Positions 1-10,973 of a stretch of 64,000 nt of DNA are shown here, one piece after another. Every line of letters starts with the position of its first letter. Within the stretch, counting starts at the first letter, position 1. The translations under genes were made by a program, and so were the position numbers. Origin of the DNA: Dallia pectoralis (taxonomy: Eukaryota > Chordata > Actinopteri > Esociformes > Umbridae); the NCBI GenBank assembly GCA_029465975.1, contig CM055742.1, positions 4,800,932 to 4,864,931 on the forward strand, given 5' to 3'. The notes below the pieces were generated by a model. The model searched no databases. It saw nothing but the letters and a program-made list of their open reading frames with translations, and had not been told where the DNA came from.

Positions 1-1460
1 TGTGGTGCCGGCTGCGGTGCATGGTGTGGTGCATGCTGTGGTGCCGGCTGTGGTGCATGGTGTGGTGCATGCTGTGGTGCCGGCTGCGGTGCATGGTGTG
101 GTGCATGCTGTGGTGCCGGCTGTGGTGCATGCTGTGGTGCATACTGGTGTGGTGCATACTGTGGTGCCGGCTGTGGTGCATGGTGTGGTGCATGCTGTGG
201 TGCCGGCTGTGGTGCATGGTGTGGTGCATGCTGTGGTGCCGGCTGCGGTGCATGGTGTGGTGCATGCTGTGGTGCCGGCTGTGGTGCATGGTGTGGTGCA
301 TGCTGTGGTGCCGGCTGCGGTGCATGGTGTGGTGCATGCTGTGGTGCCGGCTGTGGTGCATGCTGTGGTGCATACTGTGGTGCCGGCTGCGGTGCATGGT
401 GTGGTGCATGCTGTGGTGCCGGCTGTGGTGCATGGTGTGGTGCATGCTGTGGTGCATACTGTGGTGCATACTGTGGTGCCGGCTGTGGTGCATGCTGTGG
501 TGCATACTGTGGTGCCGGCTGTGGTGCATGCTGTGGTGCATGCTGTGGTGCATACTGTGGTGCATACTGTGGTGCCGGCTGCGGTGCATGGTGTGGTGCA
601 TGCTGTGGTGCCGGCTGTGGTGCATGCTGTGGTGCATACTGTGGTGCATACTGTGGTGCCGGCTGTGGTGCATGCTGTGGTGCATACTGTGGTGCATACT
701 GTGGTGCCGGCTGTGGTGCATGCTGTGGTGCATACTGTGGTGCCGGCTGTGGTGCATGCTGTGGTGCATGCTGTGGTGCATGCTGTGGTGCATGCTGTGG
801 TGCATACTGTGGTGCCGGCTGCGGTGCCGGCTGTGGTGCCGGCTGTGGTGCATGCTGTGGTGCCGGCTGTGGTGCCGGCTGTGGTGCATACTGTGGTGCT
901 GGCTGTGGTGCATGCTGTGGTGCATGCTGTGGTGCATGCTGTGGTGCTGGCTGTGGTGCATGCTGTGGTGCATGCTGTGGTGAATGCTGTGTTGCCGGCT
1001 GTGGTCCATGCTGTGTTGCCGGCTGTGTTGCATGCTGTGGTGCATACTGTGGTGCATGCTGTGGTGCATACTGTGGTGCCGGCTGTGGTGCATGCTGTGG
1101 TGCATGCTGTGGTGCATGCTGTGGTGCATGCTGTGGTGCATGCTGTGGTGCATACTGTGGTGCCGGCTGCGGTGCCGGCTGTGGTGCCGGCTGTGGTGCA
1201 TGCTGTGGTGCATGCTGTGGTGCCGGCTGTGGTGCATACTGTGGTGCTGGCTGTGGTGCATGCTGTGGTGAATGCTGTGTTGCCGGCTGTGGTCCATGCT
1301 GTGTTGCCGGCTGTGTTGCATGCTGTGTTGCATGCTGTGGTGCATGCTGTGATGCCGGCTGTGGTGAATGCAGTGGTGCCGGCTGTGGTGAATGCAATGG
1401 TGCCGGCTGTGGTGCATGCTGTGTTGCATGCTGTGGTGCATGGTGTCGTGCCGGCTGCAT
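1..1460. repeat. 12-bp minisatellite, runs off left edge
   Basis: Tandem array of 12-bp units of the form TGTGGTGC(C/A)(G/T)GC, chiefly TGTGGTGCCGGC, TGTGGTGCATGC, TGTGGTGCATAC and TGTGGTGCATGG. A 3-bp insertion near 150 keeps the reading phase. Because 12 is a multiple of 3 and the units lack stops, long open frames appear in more than one + frame (Val-Val-His-Ala type and Leu-Trp-Cys-Met type). They are pure repeat and not taken as genes. The last third is more diverged (GTTGCC, GGTCCA, GGTGAA variants), and the array decays into unique DNA by about 1460. Confidence 0.95.
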
Positions 1461-1621
1461 GCGTCTGGTGTACACGGGAGTACTTTCATGTGTGTGTGAC
1501 TGCCAGTTGCCAGCACTGATCATACCGCCCACTGAGATCTGTTGCATGGCAGAGGGGCCAAGCTAGTTTGAGTCAGAGAGATAAAAAAAGAATGTGCCTA
1601 CATGCAGATGTAAATATGATT
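1461..1621. other. short unique spacer
   Basis: Non-repetitive DNA between two arrays. No exon, RNA gene or regulatory motif is recognised. Confidence 0.6.
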
Positions 1622-1855
1622 TGGTGTGTGTGTGTGTGTATTTCTGTTTGTGTGTGTATTTGTTTCTGTGTGTGGGTATTTCTGTTTGTGTGTATTTGTT
1701 TGTGTGTATTTCTGTTTGTGTGTGTGTGTGTATTTGTTTGTGTGTATTTCTGTTTGTGTGTGTGTATTTGTTTGTGTGTATTTCTGTTTGTGTGTGTGTG
1801 TGTGTGTGTATTTGTTTGTGTGTATTTCTGTTTGTGTGTGTGTATTTGTGTATTT

Positions 1856-1914
<59 letters not shown>

Positions 1915-1915
1915 C
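1622..1915. repeat. TG-rich compound microsatellite
   Basis: Imperfect alternation of (TG)n with TATTTCTGTTTGTGTG and TATTTGTTTG segments, closing in a pure (TG)n run at about 1859-1911. The Val/Cys/Leu-rich open frames here are repeat artefacts. Confidence 0.95.
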
Positions 1916-2805
1916 TGTGAGGCTTAAGTCTTACAAATTGTTAGGAGCAGGAAACAGCCACTCTGTCACACTTCATCCTGTTTGCCAGTGTGAAGTTAAC
2001 CGGTGCACTCTGAAGCCACGGGCTCGTCCGCCGGCACCCACGGCCACTGTGGCAGAGATTTACCGGGTCACATTTACCGGGTCACATTTACTGGGTCTTT
2101 GCTCCCCTCTCTGCTCTGCCGGCAGCCAGTGATGAAAAAATCCACTGAGAAGAAAGGGAAAAAATGCCCTGATGTACTCCCGCATTTCAAAGACTTGCCC
2201 CTACGACGTATTGATGTTAAGGAGATGCGGACGCCTCGAGTGAAAAGGCAAAGACGCGGCAACCCGAGCTCACATGCTTTGAGTCTGAACTAGTCAGAGA
2301 CTCACCAAAGCTTTATTTTGCCACTAGAAGAAACATTTCTTGTTAAATTTGCATTAAATTGTGTTTAGGTCAGGTGATTACAGAGAAGTTAGATGAGCAA
2401 TATGTCCTATCCTTCATATTTTTTGGCACGCTGTTAGATGATAATAGCAGCACAGGGTAGTCGCCCAGATCAAATAATCCCGTTTGACTTTGAAATCGTA
2501 AGTGGCTGACAGCTTTTCGTGATAATTGCTTTCTGTTGTGAAAATTGTCAACAGCCACTGTTAGCATCTGCCTCGGAGGCAATTATTCGTCGCTTTTGTA
2601 AATTATTTAACTAAATTTACCAGCCCAGCTGCAACGCCAGACCCTTTTCTCTTATCTTAACTCTATTAATCCAGAATGCCAGCAAAAGCCACAAAATGGG
2701 AGTATCGTTTACAGGTTGTCTGGTTCACAGAGCCCTGCTTTCTACCTCGTTGCTAACTGTCCTTTATCTGGAACGTGCCTGATGTGATGTGTGCGGTGTG
2801 TGTCA
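1916..2805. other. unique noncoding DNA
   Basis: Mostly unique sequence. A short direct repeat of TTTACCGGGTCACA lies at about 2060-2090. Open frames of 60-100 codons on both strands show no domain, signal peptide or splice context, and no gene is called. Confidence 0.5.
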
Positions 2806-3551
2806 GAATGTGGACTAGACTAAATGTGGACTAGACTGAATGTAGACAAGACAGAATGTGGACTAGACAGAATGTGGACTAGACAGAATGTGGACTAGAC
2901 TGAATGTGGACTAGACTGAATGTGGACTAGACTGAATGTGGACTAGACACAATGTGGACTAGACTGAATGTGGACTAGACTGAATGTGGACTAGACTGAA
3001 TGTGGACTAGACAGAATGTGGACTAGACAGAATGTGGACTAGACTGAATGTGGACTAGACAGAATGTGGACTAGACACAATGTGGACTAGACTGAATGTG
3101 GACTAGACTGAATGTGGACTAGACTGAATGTGGACTAGACAGAATGTGGACTAGACTGAATGTGGACTAGACAGAATGTGGACTAGACTGAATGTGGACT
3201 AGACTGAATGTGGACTAGACAGAATGTGGACTAGGCTGAATGTGGACTAGACTGAATGTGGACTAGACAGAATGTGGACTAGACTGAATGTGGACTAGAC
3301 AGAATGTGGACTAGACTGAATGTGGACTAGACTGAATGTGGACTAGACAGAATGTGGACTAGACTGAATGTGGACTAGACTGAATGTGGACTAGACAGAA
3401 TGTGGACTAGGCTGAATGTGGACTAGGCTGAATGTGGACTAGACAGAATGTGGACTAGACTGAATGTGGACTAGACAGAATGTGGACTAGACTGAATGTG
3501 GACTAGGCTGAATGTGGACTAGACTGAATGTGGACTAGACTGAATGTGGAC
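2806..3551. repeat. 16-bp minisatellite
   Basis: About 46 tandem units of GAATGTGGACTAGACT, with the last bases varying between ACT, ACA and GCT. Units contain in-frame TAG, so no long open frame results. The array is very homogeneous, with mainly single-base variants, which suggests recent expansion. Confidence 0.95.
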
Positions 3552-3629
3552 AAAGTCAGGACAACGGACAACTGTTGAGACCAGGTAATAAAGGTGTTGT
3601 GTGTTGGTCATTAACAGAGACTAGCTCCT

Positions 3630-3955
3630 TTCTCCTCTCTCTGCTCCTCTCTCTGCTCCTCTCTGCTCCCCTCTCTGCTCCTCTCTCTGCTCCTCTCTGC
3701 TCCTCTCTCTGCTCCTCTCTGCTCCTCTCTGCTCCCCTCTCTGCTCCTCTCTCTGCTCCTCTCTGCTCCTCTCTCTGCTCCTCTCTCTGCTCCTCTCTCT
3801 GCTCCTCTCTGCTCCTCTCTCTGCTCCTCTCTCTGCTCCTCTCTCTGCTCCTCTCTCAGCTCCTCTCTCTGCTCCTCTCTGCTCCTCTCTCAGCTCCTCT
3901 CTCTGCTCCACTCTGCTCCTCTCTCAGCTCCTCTCTCTGCTCCTCTCTGCTCCGT
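3630..3955. repeat. CTCTCTGCTC pyrimidine-rich minisatellite
   Basis: Tandem 10/12-bp units of the type TCTCTGCTCC with a few CTCAGCTCC variants. The strand is almost purely pyrimidine, so Leu-Ser repeats on one strand and Arg-Glu-Glu repeats on the other appear as open frames. These are artefacts of composition. Polypurine/polypyrimidine tracts of this length can form triplex DNA; that property is inferred. Confidence 0.93.
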
Positions 3956-4133
3956 GTATCTCTGGTTTAGAGTTATTAATGGCCTCATGTTCGCTCATAC
4001 AGCCACTTCCTAATTACACTTGCAGCCATCCAGATTAATAGGGGCCCTCAGACGGCCACATCTGCCAACTGTACCTTTGTTTCACCCTGCTGACGGATGA
4101 TTCTGCCTCACTGTCTTTGTCCAACGCTCCCTG

Positions 4134-4263
4134 GCCCTCCACACCTCTCCACCCCCCTCCATCCCTCTCCATTCCCCTCCATCCCTCTCCACCCCCCTCC
4201 ATCCCCCTCCACACCTCTCCACCCCCCTGCACCCCCCTGCACCCCCCTCCACCCCCCTCCAAA
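4134..4263. repeat. C-rich CTCCACCCCC / CTCCATCCCT array
   Basis: Short imperfect tandem array of CCCTCCACCC, CCTCCATCCC and CCTGCACCCC units. Pro-rich and Gly-rich frames across it on the two strands come from composition alone. Confidence 0.85.
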
Positions 4264-4389
4264 ACTCTTCCGGCCTGTTTCCTTCATAAAGGAGCCCCAC
4301 GTCCTTCATCTTTGTTCCAACCTGTTCACTGGCATCATGCACATTTAAAACATTCCATCTCAGTATTAACTGTGTGCATTTTATTCTAA

Positions 4390-4900
4390 TGAACTTGTCC
4401 TCTTGCTCAGCTGTGCACCGGGGCCTCCCACTCTTCTTTCTATTCTGGTTAGAGACAGTTTGCGATGTTCTATTAAGTGAGTAGTACACAGCGCTGCACG
4501 AGATCTTCTGTAATTTCTCAATGGGAATGGCCACCAATGCTGAGAACAAGAGTAGACTGACAAGTTTCAGTAGAAAGTTCTTTTTTTCTGGCCTGTAAGC
4601 GTAATCAAACCAATAAATTTTGAAGCTACAGATACTGAATTTGTCTGAGGTAGTATAATTACAAAATGATTTGTAAGGATCAATTAGCCTGTTAAAATAA
4701 TAAAAACTTGTACCAGAAACCCAACGTGGCATTGTGGCCCTCTGTACTCCCATGCAGATATTCCATTGAACATCAGACATTTTCAGTTCAGTTACAACCT
4801 TTAAAATGTCTACACTCTATTTCTGATCAATTTATTGTTATGTTAATGGGTATCTATATTTTTTGGGGGGGAACAAGGACATTTCTTTTTTAACCCAAAT
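4390..4900 (-). mobile_element. decayed interspersed fish DNA-transposon-like repeat
   Basis: The stretch resembles, from memory, a very high-copy fish interspersed repeat. Recognisable pieces are GATCAATTAGCC near 4679, ATTCCATTGAACATCAG near 4760, TCTACACTC-TATTTCTGATCAATTT near 4809 and AACAAGGACATTTCT near 4872. No transposase frame is intact and no clear terminal repeats were found, so the superfamily is left open. The 232-codon minus-strand frame that crosses it (to about 4780) also runs through the C-rich array and is not a gene. Confidence 0.5.
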
Positions 4901-7330
4901 GTTTGAATGCTGGTGAAAATGTGTAACAAATGCATTAAAATCCATTGTGCTTTGGATCGTCTGAAGTAGAGATTCTGACAGTTTTTTGTTCACTTGATAA
5001 ATTAAATTAATAAAATTAATAAATAAATTGTACTTTTACCTAAAAAAACAACTAGGGTACCCACTAACCCGTAGGCGTGATGTGATCCACCCAGCAATGC
5101 CTGAGACATTTTTTTCCCACAACATTTGTTCCAAGAGATTTTGTTTATTGTCAAAAACAACAACCTTCTAATGGCACGACACAGTCATCTCGACATCATC
5201 AAAAGGTTTTACTGAAGAAAAACAAAAAGCTGAGACAATCCGCCTGTGACGTGAAGACATGACACCACTGTCACGTGGCGTTTGATCAACCCAAACCTGT
5301 CACAATTAGCTTATCTGCCTGGCAGAACTTTGTTTACTCGCTTGTGGTTTCCTTGAATAAAAAAAATTTGTGACTGAAACACTGATCGTGACGGGCGTCA
5401 CAAAACAAACGGCACGTGTGGGGTTTCAGTTGTCATGCCGTCACAGTGTACACCAACCACGGATGACGAATTGTCTTGTTCATTGTTCAAGTATTTGAAT
5501 GAATAATATTGGGTTGTTTGTCTACTCGGTCGTACTCATCATAATGTCTCTACCTCTCTTCTTCCCGATGCGCTTCTTCTCTCTGGTACGTCGCCTCTCT
5601 CTTACTTGTCTCTCTCTTTGTTCTAAGAGATGCACGAGACACGATCGTTTTTTGATTGTGTTTCTGAGATTCTTCTAATGTCGCGAACGTCAAAGTGTAA
5701 TACCGACCATAGACCTGAACAGTATAGACCCAAACCTACGCTATTGAATTAACATTGTCATTTTAATAATGATAACAGCCAGTTACCTGTCAGTGACCTG
5801 TACAGGTGTCTGGGCCCAAACTAGTTATATGATGAAAATGTTTGATACAAAAACAGAGTTCACCAAAGCTTACATGGGCCCAGAAGTAACCCGTTGTCAT
5901 TTCAAAATCCCAAACGTGACATCGCAGACGCGACCTGTTTCTCGTGTGCATTTATTTGCATACTGTTTGTGTGCGGTTTCACTGTGCGGAGGAATCCTCC
6001 CCCCGGCGCTATATATTAATTTGGACGGCACCAGTGTCTTGTTAGCTTGGGGATTAGAAATGTAATTACAGTTCGCCGTGACATCTCTATGTACGCTGAC
6101 ACTCTGGCGGTTTGCTTTCGAGACTCTTCTGGGTCCTGTCGTAGACAATGTGTTTTACGTTGGACGAATCTCTCAGCGAATAGAACGCTGTGTATAGACC
6201 GTTCATCAGTCTTCACCAGTCTTCATCAGTCTTCATCAGTCGTGACTTTCTAGGCAATACATCTATTCTATACACGGCAGGCGCCTGTTGTAAATCCAAG
6301 CGATGCCAACTACCAGGAAGGAGTTCTTCAGATGTAGGTACATTTGACTTCAACTGGTCAGACCCCCATGGAGTTTTGAATGCCATGGTAACAATGGTTG
6401 TAAACACAAACCCTTGAAACGTATAAAACGTTTAAAAGATGCCACTAACTTATAAAGGTCGAGGACTGCATCTACCACCGGACAATCAAAGGTTGTTTGG
6501 TTATCAAATATGGTGGCATTCTTCAAGACTAGGCTACTGTTGTGAAAAACACCTGCTAATACATCAATAATGGCTATAAATTATAATCCATAGCAAAGTT
6601 GATCTCATCAATATATCCAATGCTAGATATCTAACTTTGGTTTTTATAACTCTCAACTGAAAATCTTAGCTTTCTGTAAAAAAGAAAGGAAGAAAATAGA
6701 GCAAAAAGTGAACCATGGAGAAATATTTCTCCCGAAACTTTTCTAACAGTAATAAAAAATGTTGTGCTTTCTTAAATCGAATTCTCAGATGGTAATGATC
6801 ATCGTTCATAGATGAACAGGCCTGCGTGCCGTCCCCGCACTGTAAATTACAGCTTCAAGCCTCAGGTGTTCATCAGAAAATAAGTACAGTAACGCTTATT
6901 ACATCAGCATGCTGTAATACACTCCTCCAACCAAACAATAAATGTGTCACTGTGAAATATTGGCTGCAATCTAGAAATGTGATTTTCCACCCCTGGTTCT
7001 TTTAAGAGGAAGGTTACATTGAGCGAACAGTCAGATGCAATGAGATAAGGTTTCGCTACTGGACTGTTTCCGAGTTGCTGTCCTGCTTATTCCGTCATTT
7101 CTATAATTCTGATTTCATTGATTATATTGTGAATTATATGCGGTCGTAATTTCATATATTGTGTTGTGAATTATATAGGGTATTGGTTTCCTAGATTACA
7201 TTGTGAAATATATGAGGTTGGGATTTCATAAATTGTTCTGTGAACTAACCAGAATTAGTCTGTTATAATAAAACCAAATGTGGCGTTCTCTTTTGAAGCT
7301 CCAACAGACATATGAATAATTATGTAAGTA
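4901..7330. other. AT-rich unique noncoding DNA
   Basis: About 2.4 kb with no recognisable exon. Small features are a triplicated AGTCTTCA(C/T)C motif near 6210-6235 and many short A/T runs. Open frames are under 100 codons and lack supporting signals. Confidence 0.5.
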
Positions 7331-7355
7331 GCAGTGTGTGTCTGTGTGTGTGTGT

Positions 7356-7396
<41 letters not shown>

Positions 7397-7417
7397 TGTA
7401 TGTGTGTGTCTGTGTGT

Positions 7418-7491
<74 letters not shown>

Positions 7492-7547
7492 GTGTGTGTG
7501 TCTGTGTGTGTGTGTCTGTGTGTGTGTGTGTGTGTGTTTGTTTCTGT
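7331..7547. repeat. (TG)n microsatellite with TCTG interruptions
   Basis: About 215 bp of TGTGTG broken by single TCTG and TATG steps. The Val-Cys repeat frames (+ strand) and Thr-His frames (- strand) are artefacts. Confidence 0.97.
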
Positions 7548-8092
7548 GTTTTTATGATGGCATACAACAGCCTGACTGATTCAGGGGAGATTTCTGACAT
7601 ATCATTAGCCGCCCACTAAAGTGGAGCCAACCTAGGGCATGCTGGGTAAACCACATCACCTACTCCTCTTCCCCTGTCTGTGACAGAGACGCAACAGGGA
7701 CGGCTGCTGGGAAAGCGAGAATAAATCAGGCACTTGCGGGCTCTCCGGCTCTGTCCTGGGGTATCTCCAACTGCATGGAGTCAGACGGGACTCATTAAGA
7801 ACAGCTAGAGAACACGTATCCCAAATAGTACACTATCCCCTACGTTGATGCAAGGCACCGGTTAAGGACAAAGCAACGCGTTGGGAACACGCTGACTTTT
7901 GGGAAGGGTCGGAGGGCGAGGGAATCCGCTAACCTCTGGGAGACTGGGGTTTGGTTGCCTATTAGCCTGGGTTGCATTCTGGCACTAATGCCGGAGTCAG
8001 GGACCCCTGTGGAGGGGGAATTAAAGGCCCTCCACAGAGAGATGAGTGCTAACCTGGTCTATGTGATCTGTGGCGTCATCCCAGTTAAATAC
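7548..8092. other. unique noncoding DNA
   Basis: No gene recognised. Moderately GC-rich sequence between the TG run and the 28-bp array. Confidence 0.5.
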
Positions 8093-8370
8093 TGAGGAAT
8101 GTCAGGCAGACTGCCCTTACTGAGGAATGTCAGACAGACTGCCCTTACTGAGGCATGTCAGACAGACTGCCCTTACTGAGGAATGTCAGGCAGACTGCCC
8201 TTACTGAGGAATGTCAGACAGACTGCCCTTACTGAGGAATGTCAGGCAGACTGCCCTTACTGAGGAATGTCAGACAGACTGCCCTTACTGAGGCATGTCA
8301 GGCAGACTGCCCTTACTGAGGAATGTCAGACAGACTGCCCTTACTGAGGTATATCAGACAGACTGCCTTT
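8093..8370. repeat. 28-bp minisatellite, ten units
   Basis: Ten head-to-tail 28-bp units beginning TGAGGAATGTCAGACAGA and ending CTGCCCTTAC. They differ mainly at AGACAGA/AGGCAGA and AATGTC/CATGTC. The last unit is diverged. There are no unique spacers, so it is a minisatellite and not a CRISPR-type array. Confidence 0.95.
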
Positions 8371-9040
8371 AGGGCAGGTTGGGGGTTTTAATCAGAGACT
8401 GCTTTGAAATCGAAGGATATGATTCCCTGCACTTCTGGGACAGCGTCCCCTAAAATAGGGCTTTGATCTGTGTTCCAGAAGAAAGACTACTTCCCACAAC
8501 AGTGAAGCAATCCCAGAGAAGACTCGTTCTCCAGACGGCAGAACTGGTTTACTGTAAATGTGCCACAGATGCATCTTCATTCACTAAGCAATTTGTTAGA
8601 GTGTTTCCACAAGCAGGCAGGTATTTAACAGGGTTCCCTAAGTGCCTCGTTAAACTAGGTGTCAATTCTGATAGGAATCGATCGGTGGTGCTCTAGAATC
8701 TTTAAATCTCATGTTAACAATAGAAAAGTTCCAGCCGTAGGGACAACACGCCAGCTCCTAGAGAGATATCACCAGCTATGACTGGACATATTTACAGTGT
8801 TCGGTGTAGGCTAATAAGGATATGTGATATGCTCTATGTACGTATCCCATAATGCACTAAATAACAGATTATGTAGAGTCAGTAATAGCATACACTTATA
8901 AACCAGAACAATATGACCACACACAGGCGAGGGGATAACATTGATCATTTCTTAACAAGGGCACATGTCTATGTCACGGTAGATTAGATGGCAAGCGACC
9001 AGTCAGAGCTCGTAGTCAACGTGTTGGATGCAGGAGAAAC
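8371..9040. other. unique noncoding DNA
   Basis: Nothing recognised. Short open frames on both strands lack splice or domain support. Confidence 0.45.
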
Positions 9041-9044
9041 AGGA

Positions 9045-9245
9045 GGGAGAAAAGACCCGAGCGGCTTCGACAAGAGCCTACAACGTGGGCACGCGGGCGT
9101 CGGAACTGGACCTCGGAGCGGTGGAAGGTTGTCCGGTCCGATGAGTCCCGTTTTCTTTTACGTGCACCTTGGGGTCGTGATGGCGACAGGGAGCACACGC
9201 GACGCACGTTCGACAACCGCTCTCATTTTGACTCCGACTGAACAA
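9045..9245 (+). pseudogene. Tc1-like transposase fragment (broken)
   Basis: In one + frame starting about 9106 the DNA reads NWTSERWKVVRSDESRFLL. This fits the W-x-x-V-x-x-S-D-E-S-x-F block around the first catalytic Asp of Tc1/mariner (DDE) transposases. The preceding bases (AGCGGCTTCGACAAGAGCC, about 9060) resemble the same transposon family as found in many fish genomes. The frame ends at a TGA near 9240. The flanks carry neither the N-terminal DNA-binding region nor the other catalytic acids, and no inverted repeats were found. It is therefore a short relic with no coding capacity. The family assignment rests on the motif and on memory of related fish copies. Confidence 0.6.
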
Positions 9246-9699
9246 CTGCGTCGGAGGGAGTTTCAGTATTCCGTGCGAATCTGCTTCGTACAAAGTGCCG
9301 AACTGGGATTAGGCAGGAATTAAAGTGTGTTACTTTAATGCGTGTTTTGCTTTTGCTTGACAATTCAAAAGCGAAACAATCAGCGAGGTAATATACTTTA
9401 AATCCTGTCTAATACCCCCACAGCACTTCATACAAAACCAGAATCTACTTAAGAAGAGACCTGCCTCCGAAGGAAATACAAGTAGAGTCGGCAGAAAGCA
9501 ATAAAGTGGTCAGTAATGAGAAAAAACCTCCACATTAGCAGCCTTTTGTTCAGATTCCAGATGCTCTGCAGCTTGAAGCCAAGCCACTTGGAACAGTGAA
9601 GCTCATCTTCTCTAAAAGTGAAACACTTTAGAACAGAAAGACGACTAACGAGGAAAGGCTGAGCACAGCAGCCGGCCTAGATCTGGTGGGCCTTAAGAT
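9246..9699. other. unique noncoding DNA
   Basis: AT-rich sequence without a recognised exon. Confidence 0.45.
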
Positions 9700-9992
9700 T
9701 TGTGTGTGTGTGTGTCTGTGTGTCTGTGGGTGTGTGTGTTTGTGTGTGTGATGGTGTGTGAATATGTGTCATTGTGTGTGTGATTGTGTGTGTGTGATTG
9801 TCTGTGTGTGTGTGTGTGTGCGATTGTGTGTGTGTGTTATTGTGTGTGTGTCTGTGTGTGTGTGCGTGTGATCGTGTGATTGTGTGTGTGTGTGTATGTG
9901 TGTGTGTGTGTGTGTGTGATTGTGTGTATGTGTGTGTGTGTGTGTGTGTGTGATTGTGTGTATGTGTGTGTGTGTGCGTGCGCTCTGCCACT
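9700..9992. repeat. TG / TGTGAT compound microsatellite
   Basis: (TG)n mixed with TGTGAT, TGTGTTAT and TGTGTATG steps. His-Thr open frames on the - strand are artefacts. Confidence 0.95.
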
Positions 9993-10850
9993 CCATTCAA
10001 GCTAATTAGGCATCTCAGGGAGCATATTGTAGTAAACTGGAATGGTGTCAGCATCGTTCAACATCTCATTCCGCCGTTACACCGGACCGCCCGTCTGCTC
10101 AATTGACGATTGGCGTTTCCTCGGTGACGGGGAACGGCGACCGGTGATCTGGCATCGTCTCCAGTTCCAGTCCCCGGGGACAGCGTTCTAGAACGGGCAG
10201 CACGGCGTCGTCTCCGGTTCTAATCTCGGAGACGCCACGGGCGGATTGGCATTCTTTTTTGGTTAAACAAGCCGCAAACAACAACAACAGAATTCATGAT
10301 AAACGACCTAAATTAGGGGTCACATGACGTAACAACCTCTCCACTGCTCCACGTGCCTGGGAAAAATGTAACATTGTTGTAGTTGTACCAGACTCTCTTG
10401 CAATCAATAACATAATTGATAAGCTATTTTGCACTGCTTTCTTAACAGTAAAACAAGCCATTCACCTTCAAACAGCTCACAGAGCAGTAAGTCAGACATT
10501 CCTGTCTTCTATGGTCAGCTTTGAACAGACCACTACTCTCCAGGGAATTAGACTTTATTCAATAATACTAAATGCATTTAAATCAAACGTACAGGTTCTC
10601 TAATATGCCTGATAGAAAGACCCAAAAGATGGTCCCTAAATGATAGCTTCTTTCAGAGCGCAGAGAGCAGGCATTTAAAGTTGTAATTTCAAGCGAATGA
10701 TCCAGAGGAAATGTGACCTTGCGAAATGAATAGTTTCCCGGGGAGAAATTGAGTTTAAAAGCCCGGGAATTAATCAAATTACAGACAAGGGTGTGACAAT
10801 AATTTGGAAATAGTCTGCATATGAGAAATAAGTCAGAACGAATGAAAGGT
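9993..10850. other. unique noncoding DNA
   Basis: CpG-containing patch at about 10070-10260, then AT-rich DNA. No splice-bounded frame is recognised. Confidence 0.45.
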
Positions 10851-10927
10851 GTGTGTGTGTGTGAGCCCTTTCATGTGATTGTGTGTGCGCGTGTGCATAT
10901 CTTATGTGTGTGTGTGTGTGTGTGAGA

Positions 10928-10962
<35 letters not shown>

Positions 10963-10973
10963 TGTGTGTGAGG
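10851..10973. repeat. (TG)n / (GA)n microsatellite
   Basis: Interrupted TG runs followed by a short GAGAGAGAGA tract at about 10950-10960. Confidence 0.93.

Noticed and set aside
2..1519. 505-codon + frame of Val-His-Ala-Pro repeats
   Set aside because: Pure 12-bp minisatellite read in a stop-free frame, open in a second frame as well; no flanking gene signals.
4082..4780. 232-codon minus-strand frame
   Set aside because: Crosses a C-rich array and a decayed interspersed repeat; the C-terminal part is Gly-rich repeat and no domain is recognisable.
8093..8370. Possible CRISPR-like array
   Set aside because: Units are directly head-to-tail with no unique spacers, and the genome is vertebrate.
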